From assembly GCA_002746425.1 (NCBI GenBank), contig NVXB01000099.1, forward strand, positions 7,910 to 14,067: a stretch of DNA of 6,158 bases, in the 5' to 3' direction. This document shows positions 1 through 5,981 of this stretch, piece after piece; the stretch's first letter is position 1, and the number at the start of each line of letters is the position of its first letter. A program made the translations under genes and the position numbers. Below the pieces are notes generated by a model. That model ran no database searches. It saw nothing but the letters and a program-made list of their open reading frames with translations, and had not been told where the DNA came from. The stretch comes from Hyphomicrobiales bacterium (lineage in GTDB: Bacteria > Pseudomonadota > Alphaproteobacteria > Rhizobiales > GCA-2746425).

Positions 1-7
1 GGTATCT

Positions 8-45
8 CAGAGGCGGGAAAGCGCGCCCGCCTTTGCAGATTTTTT
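8..45 (+). terminator. Probable Rho-independent terminator of an off-window gene
   Basis: Bases 8-17 pair with 26-35 to give a 10-bp stem (one G-U pair, a perfect 7-bp GC-rich core AGGCGGG/CCCGCCT) around the 8-base loop AAAGCGCG. Six T residues follow at 40-45, four bases after the stem. There is no matching T-run on the other side, so it would act on plus-strand transcription. The gene it ends would lie to the left of the window and is not visible. Confidence 0.55.
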
Positions 46-296
46 GCACACGTTTCGCTTAGTGCCAATGCATGCTCGCGCCCAGCAGAATACCGCCGCA
101 ATCAACTTGATATAAATACCTAGCCCGCGTTTAGTGCGCTATGTTTACCCTTGCTCTGTACCTCAGCTCTGGGCCCCAGAATAGAACCTGACCAGATTTG
201 AGGATAACGGGTTGAGGGTTTTGCCAAAAGCGTTTTTCAAAAGCGCTGCTGGCCAAAAGTGCCGATGGTAAAAAGAGAAGCACGCAGGGAGAAGTT
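46..296. other. Intergenic leader before the small membrane protein
   Basis: I see no supported gene here. The minus-strand reading that crosses 131-619 is a low-complexity shadow without family features. Close to the small gene there are three near-identical octamers CAAAAGYG (225-232, 238-245, 254-261). A possible imperfect hairpin joins GCCA/AGCG (223-226, 229-232) to CGCT/TGGC (244-247, 250-253). These could be a leader structure or an operator, but they are short enough to be chance. No convincing -35/-10 pair was found. Confidence 0.3.
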
Positions 297-482
297 ATGT
301 CGTTTGATAATATCGTCTGGATTGTGGGAATTGCGATCGCAGTTTTGTTTGTTATCGTTCCGATACTCAAAAAGAAATCGCAAGATAATTCATCATCCGG
401 TGACCGGAACCAGAATGTCCGTTCCCAGCATAGCGATGATGGCGATAGCGGCGATGCAGGTGGCGGGCCTGGCGACGATTGA
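297..482 (+). CDS. Small single-pass membrane protein, function unknown
   Basis: This 61-residue protein begins MSFDNIVWIVGIAIAVLFV. A hydrophobic stretch at about residues 6-25 is long enough for one transmembrane helix and is followed at once by the basic run KKK (26-28), which predicts a cytoplasmic C-terminus by the positive-inside rule. The remainder is hydrophilic and ends in an Asp/Gly-rich tail (roughly residues 46-61, GDSGDAGGGPGDD). The start is supported by a good Shine-Dalgarno, GGGAG at 287-291, five bases before the ATG. Short membrane proteins with acidic glycine-rich tails are common among alphaproteobacterial hypotheticals, but I do not recognise a named family. It lies alone, on the opposite strand to every other gene here. 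An overlapping 81-residue frame starting at 259 lacks comparable protein character. That it is a real gene is likely; its role is unknown. Confidence 0.6.
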   Translation: MSFDNIVWIVGIAIAVLFVIVPILKKKSQDNSSSGDRNQNVRSQHSDDGDSGDAGGGPGDD

Positions 483-614
483 TTGTTGGCGTGCGAGGGT
501 TTAGCCCCATGATGCCTCAAAACACATTTTAAGCAAAAGCGCCAAGCGGGCCACAAGGCTAAAACCAAGGCACGCCGCACTCGCCATTCCCAGAAGCACA
601 AACCTCCGCGTTTC

Positions 615-737
615 GCCATACCAAGACTTGATCTTGGTATCCAACCAGCGCTGATGGCTGGATGAGTTCAACGAAGCCAAAGTTCAGCACCCATGTGCAC
701 CGTTGCTGTGGCCCCCTGGGTCAAGCTCGAGGATGAC
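615..737 (+). repeat. 123-bp composite intergenic repeat, copy 1
   Basis: Two 30-bp hairpin units face each other around a core of about 60 bp. The left unit contains a perfect 9-bp stem, ATACCAAGA (618-626) with TCTTGGTAT (632-640), around the loop CTTGA. The right unit, on the opposite strand, is CCCTGGG-TCAAG-CTCGAGG and ends in GGATGAC. The element aligns end to end, at the same length of 123 bp, with the copy at 4398-4520; the ends are well conserved and the core is diverged with small indels. It belongs to the repetitive extragenic palindrome type that is common between alphaproteobacterial genes. Such elements are normally non-coding and spawn false ORFs. Confidence 0.75.
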
Positions 738-814
738 GGATTTACATCTGTCGATGAGGCGAGTTACTGGCTTCTCGTATTAGCTAATCCGCTGTGCTTA
801 GCACTTCTCTTTTC

Positions 815-844
815 GTCATCCTCGGGCTTGACCCGGGGACCCAT
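815..844 (+). repeat. Single hairpin repeat unit
   Basis: This is a 30-bp unit, GTCATCCTCGGG then CTTGACCCGGGGACCCAT. The stem CCTCGGG pairs with CCCGGGG around the loop CTTGA, using one G-U pair. It matches, in inverse orientation, the right-hand unit of the composite element ending at 737, 77 bp away, so 713-737 and 815-840 can pair with each other as well as fold alone. It is the nearest strong hairpin downstream of the HEPN gene and could slow or stop that transcript, although no T-run follows. Confidence 0.7.
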
Positions 845-973
845 ATGATTGGAGTAAAATTCAAAGCCATATACAACGGCATCAACACATCACCCAAACT
901 GCAGCTAAAGTGTGAATTGCCAATCTGCGCGCATTTAAAAGAAAATATCTGTGCCAAACTTATATTGTTTTAC

Positions 974-2323
974 TTAAACATCAGATTTTGCATTTTTCGC
1001 CCAATCCACCAACCGGTTAAACGATTTATCCAATTTTGTAATCTCGTAGTCGCGAACTTCCAAACCATCCTCAAAGAATTGCAAGGCGGCCCACAACACG
1101 CAGCGAGACAACCACTCAGCAGATTCAATGCACTTTTTAAAATCAATATCTTTCGGGGACCTTGTTCCATGTACATAACTTGATCGAATGTCATAAACGA
1201 CCGACATCTCTTTTTTAATGACTTCAAATGATTTATCCTGGACGAGCAACAGCAGCGCAGCTGTTCTCTCTGTGACACTTTTAGTGACACATTTACTCTC
1301 TCCGGATGAGATAATACGCTCTATCGATGTTACAAATTTAATTGTACGGGAAGCAGGATGCGTGTCTCGAATACCTTCACTGTACCACGCCGCTGCATCG
1401 ATTAGCCGAGTTACTAAAGGTGGGGTACTGAGGTTGCCCAATTCTAAAGAAAGAACCTTACCAAACCCAGTTATGAAATAGTCTCTACCTTCTGAATTGA
1501 GATTTTCCCACCAGTCAGCGCTAAACTCATTTGCGTGGTATCGGTTCTGCCAGCAGATAGCTATCGTACCATCAACATTTTCGACTAAATGTGACTGCTT
1601 ATTCGGTACGATACCAGTTCCTCCCACTATCATTTCTTCCGATTCTTTATACCCCAACAGAGCTTGGATAAAATGCATGGAACTAGTGACAACTGATCTA
1701 GCTTTTACCTCCGCGAGGCTTGCTTCGCAATCGCTGACCTCAACACACGCAACCCAGCTAAAAGTGCGAAAGTCTGATCTGAGACGCTTATCTAAATTCC
1801 TTCTGACTTGCACCTGTTTTGTTTTTCTCCCACCTTCAATGAACGCCTCTGTCTTTGCTTCAAATTGTTTTTTGAAAGAACTCATTGTTTGAAAGGAAAC
1901 TGGGCCAAATGAAAAATTTGCAGGTGTTTCAACAAAGTTGATATGGCAGGGAAAATAGTACACTGCGGTTTTCAGGTTGGTTGCCGCATTTTTTATAGCC
2001 TTAGAAACTATCTTATCCGTATTGCTGGGGTTAATTGGTTTCTCCAAATTTATGAACCATTCGACCACAAGTTTTCGTAGTTCCCGATGAACACTATCTA
2101 TGGATAGTTGATTGGCATAATTACTAGACTTCAGGCCGCGTCTAGCAATTTCCAACAGACGTTTGGATGATTGAGGAGAACACTTCAACACCCCCTGTCC
2201 ACCAATGTTAGGCAGCATAGCAACTATATGTATAAGCGCCTCTTCTGGAGGCACATTCTTTTGGATGTTAAATCGCTCAGCGAAGAAGTATTTGAAATCG
2301 TCCAAATTTGGATGTGTTGCCAT
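974..2323 (-). CDS. Protein with C-terminal Apea-like HEPN ribonuclease domain
   Basis: Numbered from the ATG at 2323 the protein has 449 residues. Residues about 305-420 fit the Apea-like HEPN family: an Ala-Trp-Tyr helix (AAWYSEGIRD, 311-320), a second helix around VTSIERIIS (331-339), then YDIRSSYVHG (377-386). The last carries the R-x4-H motif (Arg380, His385) that forms the RNase site of HEPN dimers. Residues 1-300 match nothing I know; they are soluble-looking and may sense a trigger or bind the partner. The reading frame extends to a TTG at 2335, but that has no ribosome site, while the ATG has a weak GAAG 7-10 bases ahead, so I chose the ATG. The gene lies 141 bp downstream of the ATPase-TOPRIM gene on the same strand and shares its low G+C. 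The likely role, by inference, is RNA cleavage in anti-phage defence. An RNA-binding but inactive HEPN is possible. Confidence 0.8.
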   Translation of the reverse strand: MATHPNLDDFKYFFAERFNIQKNVPPEEALIHIVAMLPNIGGQGVLKCSPQSSKRLLEIARRGLKSSNYANQLSIDSVHRELRKLVVEWFINLEKPINPSNTDKIVSKAIKNAATNLKTAVYYFPCHINFVETPANFSFGPVSFQTMSSFKKQFEAKTEAFIEGGRKTKQVQVRRNLDKRLRSDFRTFSWVACVEVSDCEASLAEVKARSVVTSSMHFIQALLGYKESEEMIVGGTGIVPNKQSHLVENVDGTIAICWQNRYHANEFSADWWENLNSEGRDYFITGFGKVLSLELGNLSTPPLVTRLIDAAAWYSEGIRDTHPASRTIKFVTSIERIISSGESKCVTKSVTERTAALLLLVQDKSFEVIKKEMSVVYDIRSSYVHGTRSPKDIDFKKCIESAEWLSRCVLWAALQFFEDGLEVRDYEITKLDKSFNRLVDWAKNAKSDV

Positions 2324-2414
2324 TGCAAACTTCAAGTTGTGAGTTTGTTAGATATTTTCAGAATAACACAAATGGCGCTAGCGTCGATTTCTCATTGCAG
2401 GCCTTTCCCGCTTC

Positions 2415-2464
2415 GTCATGCCAAGGCACGCAGCATCTATCTGCAGGGTCGTGAGGAATAGATC
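2415..2464 (+). repeat. Truncated repeat between the cassette genes
   Basis: The left end, GTCATGCCAAGGC, matches the first 13 bases of the composite repeat at 4398. After that the sequence differs (GCAGCATCTATCTGC, a short hairpin) and runs to GAATAGATC. The right-hand half, which would carry the facing CCCGGGTCAAG unit, is absent. The segment stops directly against the ATPase stop codon (2465-2467). It therefore looks like a partial insertion of the same general repeat class within the operon, and it fills much of the 141-bp gap between the two genes. From memory, the middle portion resembles another alphaproteobacterial dispersed repeat, but I could not verify this. Confidence 0.5.
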
Positions 2465-4168
2465 TCAATCATCTAAAATTCTTGAGAGTAAGTCTAGCAA
2501 GTCACTAGCCACCGGATTGTTATCATCAGACTGGCCAATTTTTTTTAACCTATTCATATATTGTCCAAGACCGTGCTTGGGCAGGACGCTGCCACACGCC
2601 TTTTTGACGGCTTTCAAAAATTCCTTTCCCTTTATTGTCTCTTCTGTAAAGCCTCCGAGAACCATCCAACGTGAAACCGCATCTCTACCGTCAATGGTTG
2701 GGAGTTTGGAAACTGCAGATTGATATGCGTGAGTAAATGTTGTGCGGATATGTGTTTCGTCAAAACTAGATAATGCCTCGTCATGGATTTCTTGCGCTAT
2801 TGCAGAACTAACCCCAAGAGATAGCCTAATATGATTCACATCTACAAACAGACTCTCAATATCAGAACCTGATGGCACCCAATATTCAACATCGCACGTG
2901 TGATATGCCTTCGTTTCTGACCAAGCAACAACGTCCTCATTGCTCATAAAATCGCGATCCCTGTGGATTAAAATTTTGACGCCCATTCGCTTGGCGATCT
3001 GTTTGGCCTTGGAACCATTCGGTAAGGAGTCCTTTCCAAATGTTGGCCAAATAAGGCAACGGTTTTGGATTTCCCGCCTTGTTGATAGAATGCTATCTAT
3101 ATATTTGGAATTTCCATCTTCGGAAAAGATGATTAATTCTTTGTCTAGGGCGCTCCAACCCATTTTCTCTCGAACTAGGGTACCTTCTGCCTTTGCAACC
3201 CCCGCCGATATCCAGTGTATACGAGCATCCTGTGGTAAAGCGCGTACCAAGTTGGGGGAATGGGTTGAAACAACGATCTGAGTTTCAGGAAACTCTTCAG
3301 TCGCGTCAGACAATGCACGTATCAACGCCTGTTGACTCGTCGGATGGAGATGTGCGTCCGGCTCATCAACCAGTAGAAGACGAGGTTTGAAGTAAAGTAA
3401 ATATGCAAAAATTTGGACAACCTGCAAAAACCCTGTCCCTGCCATTTCTATCGACTTCCAAGCCACACGATAGCCCTGTCCAGGAACTTTCATGTCAGGT
3501 GTCAAAAAGCGAACATCAATATTGCGGTCTCTCAACCTATCAAATTTTACCCAAAACTGCACACCGGGCAGAACTTTGCCAACCCAAAGAGAAAGGTCCT
3601 CAAGCTCTCGGTAATCATTACCTGTACCGCCAGCCTGTTCGGAATACTGGAGTATAATTTGACGGAGTGCCGAACCGCCCTCACCGGAGGAGGCTTTTCG
3701 ATGCATCACCGGAATAGCTAAGATCGTCTCTTCTTCCGCCAATCCAGACAACCCGGGTATAAAAGCTGTCGAAGGCGACGTATCATTTGTAAGTATTGTT
3801 TTTAGAGGACCATCTATTTTCACGTGGACGCCCGCGTCGTTTCGAGATCCTCGAATAGAAATCTTGGTATTCTCAAACTCCTCGTTTACCAGTGTCACTG
3901 TAGTATGTCGACCAGCAGAACTATTTTGAAGCTTTAGCTTATGGCCCAATTCCAAGAACTCTTTGCTTGGAACATAATCCATCTGTTCAAGGGTTACTTT
4001 TTCGTTTGCATCAGACAATGTTGCACACCGTATAGACCAATGAAGGGCCTTCAATATTGAAGATTTCCCTGCCCCATTCTCACCGACTAACACTGTTAAA
4101 GGCGCCAGATCGATTTGAATTTCTTTGTCTATACGTTGAAAATTTTCAATTTTTATCTGTGAAATCAT
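2465..4168 (-). CDS. ABC/OLD-type ATPase with C-terminal TOPRIM-like nuclease domain
   Basis: 567 residues. The ATPase half shows an SMC/RecF-like start (MISQIKIENFQRID), Walker A GENGAGKSS (29-37), a signature-like MAGTGFLQ (242-249), Walker B LLLVDEP (264-270) with catalytic Glu269, and an H-loop STHSP with His303. The second half (about 340-567) has TOPRIM-type acidic motifs: IIFSEDG with Glu350, and ILIHRDRDF with Asp404 and Asp406, followed by DIESLF (436-441) and GKEFLKAV (514-521), as seen near the TOPRIM core of OLD and DUF4435-type proteins. This predicts an ATP-controlled, metal-dependent nuclease. OLD proteins, Gabija GajA and PARIS share this architecture and act in phage defence. 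The ATG at 4168 is the first possible start: an in-frame TAA lies one codon upstream. The ribosome site is weak. The gene leads the cassette with the HEPN gene and is strikingly AT-rich against the dipeptidase. ATPase plus TOPRIM is secure; the defence role is inferred. Confidence 0.88.
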   Translation of the reverse strand: MISQIKIENFQRIDKEIQIDLAPLTVLVGENGAGKSSILKALHWSIRCATLSDANEKVTLEQMDYVPSKEFLELGHKLKLQNSSAGRHTTVTLVNEEFENTKISIRGSRNDAGVHVKIDGPLKTILTNDTSPSTAFIPGLSGLAEEETILAIPVMHRKASSGEGGSALRQIILQYSEQAGGTGNDYRELEDLSLWVGKVLPGVQFWVKFDRLRDRNIDVRFLTPDMKVPGQGYRVAWKSIEMAGTGFLQVVQIFAYLLYFKPRLLLVDEPDAHLHPTSQQALIRALSDATEEFPETQIVVSTHSPNLVRALPQDARIHWISAGVAKAEGTLVREKMGWSALDKELIIFSEDGNSKYIDSILSTRREIQNRCLIWPTFGKDSLPNGSKAKQIAKRMGVKILIHRDRDFMSNEDVVAWSETKAYHTCDVEYWVPSGSDIESLFVDVNHIRLSLGVSSAIAQEIHDEALSSFDETHIRTTFTHAYQSAVSKLPTIDGRDAVSRWMVLGGFTEETIKGKEFLKAVKKACGSVLPKHGLGQYMNRLKKIGQSDDNNPVASDLLDLLSRILDD

Positions 4169-4171
4169 ATC

Positions 4172-4284
4172 TTAAAATTTCTCAATCATGCTCTTTAGCA
4201 GTAAATGTTCAAATGTCACCTGCTCGAACTCTTCAGCGATGACGAACTCTTGCTGCGCTCGTCTGCCCCTGTCATTTCACTCAT
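4172..4284 (-). pseudogene. Possible frameshifted small ORF leading the cassette
   Basis: From an ATG at 4284 the minus strand reads MSEMTGADER, then falls into a Ser-rich stretch and stops at 4216 (22 residues). One extra base near 4254 would switch it to a frame reading QQEFVIAEEFEQ and then VTFEHLLLKSMIEKF. That frame ends at a TAA (4172-4174) only three bases before the ATPase ATG, the spacing of an operon-linked gene. The restored product would be a 37-residue acidic peptide. As given, neither frame is a complete convincing gene. The second frame contains a GTG (4217-4219) that could start a 15-residue peptide. It may be a decayed gene, a sequencing error, or chance. Confidence 0.22.
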
Positions 4285-4305
4285 TTGAATCTACCGTGTG
4301 GTTAG

Positions 4306-4333
4306 ATATGGGGGCAAAATTATACGGAGTCAA
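4306..4333 (-). promoter_or_regulatory. Possible promoter elements for the ATPase-HEPN cassette
   Basis: On the minus strand a -35-like TTGACT (4333-4328) lies 17 bases before a poor -10, CATATC. A perfect -10 hexamer TATAAT (4324-4319) lies inside that spacer, but its own -35 region, 17 bases further up, is unrecognisable. Either reading would start the transcript roughly 130-145 bases ahead of the ATPase ATG. This is the only promoter-like cluster between the repeat at 4398-4520 and the cassette. Confidence 0.3.
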
Positions 4334-4397
4334 ATACTGGTTGTATGTGCCATCAGATGCACCATTTTTGGTTTAAGGCTGCATGGGTCCCCTCTTT

Positions 4398-4520
4398 GTC
4401 ATGCCAAGGCTTGATCGTGGTATCCAGTTAGCACTGGGCGGTGGGGTTGGTTCATTGAGGCAGTGTTTGGTGCTTCATGCGGGCCGTTGCATGGGTCCCC
4501 GGGTCAAGCCCGAGGATGAC
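4398..4520 (+). repeat. 123-bp composite intergenic repeat, copy 2
   Basis: It has the same length, order and orientation as the copy at 615-737. The left unit is GTCATGCCAAGG-CTTGA-TCGTGGTATCCA. The core contains a shared CCGTTGC. The right unit on the opposite strand is CCCCGGG-TCAAG-CCCGAGG and closes with ATGAC, so the element begins GTCAT and ends ATGAC. It separates the dipeptidase gene, which ends at 4564, from the leader of the AT-rich cassette. A plus-strand reading (MPRLDRGIQ, RVKPEDD) is the familiar false peptide produced by this repeat. The hairpin at its right end could act on the dipeptidase transcript, but no T-run follows it. Confidence 0.78.
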
Positions 4521-4563
4521 GAAGAGAGAAGTTGCTGCATCAGAGCCAAACTCCCCAAAAAAC

Positions 4564-5949
4564 CTACCCCACCAACGCATCCAGCACCCGCGCCCACGAG
4601 CGTATCCCCTTGTGGAAACTCGTCAGATTATACTTCTCATTGGGGCTGTGGATGGCGTCATCATCTTGGCCAAAGCCTATCAACAAAGAATCCATGCCCA
4701 AAACGCGTTTAAACTCGCCAACAATGGGGATGGAGCCGCCGATGCCTTTTAGTACGGCGTCGCGGTTCCACTCTTCGCTCAAGGCTTTTTGGGCTTTTAG
4801 AATTTGCGGCATATCGCGGGGCAGTGAGACGGCTTTGTCGGCGCCGTAGCCGGTGAATTCTACGGTGCAATCTTCTGGCAGGCAGCTTTGGACATAGGCG
4901 CGAAAAGCGGCGCGGATGGCGTGGGGGTCTTGATCTCCCACGAGGCGGAATGAAACTTTTGCGCTGGCTTGCGAGGCGATGACGGTTTTGGCCCCGGCGC
5001 CGGTGTAGCCGCCAATAATGCCGTTAACATCGCAGGTTGGGCGTGACCAGATTTGCTGTTGCGCGGGGTAGCCAACCTCGCCTGCGGGTTTGGACAGGCC
5101 GACCGCGCCCAAAAAGGCGTCGGCGTCGAAATTGAGTGCTTGCCATGCGGCGGCGAGTTCTGGTTCCAGCTCCTCTACGCCATCGTAGAAATTGGGCAGC
5201 GTAATGCGCCCGTCATCATCATGCAGCCCGGCCAGAATTTTGCTCAACACGCGAATGGGGTTTTGCGCCGCGCCGCCATAAAGGCCGGAGTGTAAATCTC
5301 GGCTGGCTGCCGTTATTGTCAGCTCCTCATAAACCATGCCGCGCAGCATGGTGTCGATGGCGGGGGTTTGCGCGTCATACATGTTGGTGTCGCAGACCAG
5401 CGCGAAATCGGCGCGCAGCTCATCGGCATTATCGTGCAAAAATTCATCAAGGCTGGGGCTGCCGCTCTCCTCCTCGCCCTCAAATAATATGGAAATACGC
5501 AGCGGCAAATGGCCATGCACCGCCATATAGGCGCGGCAGGCTTCGACAAATGTCAGCAGCTGGCCTTTATCATCGGCGGCACCGCGGGCAAAAACCTGTT
5601 TTTGTCCGTTGACCTCGCGAATTTCAGGCTCAAAAGGCGGCGTGTCCCACAGCTCCAGCGGGTCCACCGGCTGGACATCATAATGGCCATAAAACAGCAC
5701 ATGGGGCACATTTTCGCCGGCGTCATGATTATGCGCGATGACCATGGGGTGGCCGGGCGTGTCGCGGCGGGTGGCGGTGAAGCCCATGGCGTTTAATTCA
5801 TCGACCAGCCAGTTTGCGGCCAAGGTGCAATCGTCTTTATAGGCGGGATCGGTGGAAATCGACTTTATGCGCAAAAGGGTGAACCATCGCGCGATACTGT
5901 TCTGCAAATCAGCATCAATACGTTTCAGAACGGGGGATACACTACACAT
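4564..5949 (-). CDS. M20-family metallodipeptidase
   Basis: 461 residues, the usual length for M20/M25/M40 dipeptidases of the carnosinase-like branch. The full set of expected di-metal residues is visible: His89 and Asp91 (FYGHYDVQ), Asp126 (RGAADDKG), catalytic Glu160 and Glu161 (GEEESGS), Asp187 (VCDTN) and His434 (IHSPNEKY). The inserted lid/dimerisation domain begins near DLHSGLYGG (219-227) and includes DVNGIIGGYTGAGAKT and FRLVGDQDP before the chain returns to the catalytic fold. No signal peptide is seen, so it should hydrolyse dipeptides in the cytoplasm; the exact substrate cannot be told. The ATG has a good ribosome site (GAAGGG, eight bases ahead). It begins 32 bp after the HerA-like gene on the same strand, so the two are probably co-transcribed. 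Its high G+C marks it as native sequence compared with the cassette to its left. Confidence 0.93.
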   Translation of the reverse strand: MCSVSPVLKRIDADLQNSIARWFTLLRIKSISTDPAYKDDCTLAANWLVDELNAMGFTATRRDTPGHPMVIAHNHDAGENVPHVLFYGHYDVQPVDPLELWDTPPFEPEIREVNGQKQVFARGAADDKGQLLTFVEACRAYMAVHGHLPLRISILFEGEEESGSPSLDEFLHDNADELRADFALVCDTNMYDAQTPAIDTMLRGMVYEELTITAASRDLHSGLYGGAAQNPIRVLSKILAGLHDDDGRITLPNFYDGVEELEPELAAAWQALNFDADAFLGAVGLSKPAGEVGYPAQQQIWSRPTCDVNGIIGGYTGAGAKTVIASQASAKVSFRLVGDQDPHAIRAAFRAYVQSCLPEDCTVEFTGYGADKAVSLPRDMPQILKAQKALSEEWNRDAVLKGIGGSIPIVGEFKRVLGMDSLLIGFGQDDDAIHSPNEKYNLTSFHKGIRSWARVLDALVG

Positions 5950-5981
5950 GGGATGAACCCTTCACACTTTTGTTGTTTGTC

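Larger units (their letters stand above)
483..973. other. Gene-free interval with repeats
   Basis: No supported coding region. On the plus strand 510-614 reads as a basic, Lys/Arg-rich open frame, but it has no start codon after its upstream stop and runs into the repeat. The interval holds the composite repeat at 615-737 and a single unit at 815-844. The last 129 bases (845-973) are AT-rich and carry nothing I can identify. No classical terminator with a T-run follows the HEPN gene that ends at 974; the strongest hairpin downstream of it on its own strand is the repeat unit at 815-844. Confidence 0.5.

Noticed and set aside
510..614. Basic Lys/Arg-rich plus-strand open frame running into the first composite repeat
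   Set aside because: It has no start codon after the upstream stop, ends within repeat sequence, and has no recognisable family.
131..619. 162-residue minus-strand open frame opposite the small membrane gene
   Set aside because: Its composition is low-complexity, with no family features and no ribosome site. It runs antisense to the small protein, which has a good Shine-Dalgarno and a clear helix.
794..1183. 129-residue plus-strand frame beginning before the repeat unit at 815
   Set aside because: It starts in repeat-derived sequence (ILGLDPGTHMIG) and continues antisense to the HEPN gene.
2324..2335. Extension of the HEPN gene to a TTG start at 2335 (453 residues)
   Set aside because: There is no ribosome-binding site before the TTG; the ATG at 2323 has at least a weak GAAG.
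4280..4372. Similarity of TPYNFAPIS to the PYNFVPL motif of CRISPR RAMP proteins
   Set aside because: It is a single short resemblance in a start-less 31-codon fragment, with no repeats or other cas genes in the window.
4540..4563. T-run directly after the dipeptidase stop codon as a terminator
   Set aside because: On the minus strand the six T residues come before, not after, the nearest hairpin, so it is not a canonical Rho-independent terminator.
4383..4712. Plus-strand open frame reading MPRLDRGIQ ... RVKPEDD
   Set aside because: It is the translated composite repeat continuing antisense into the dipeptidase gene, and is a known type of false ORF from these repeats.
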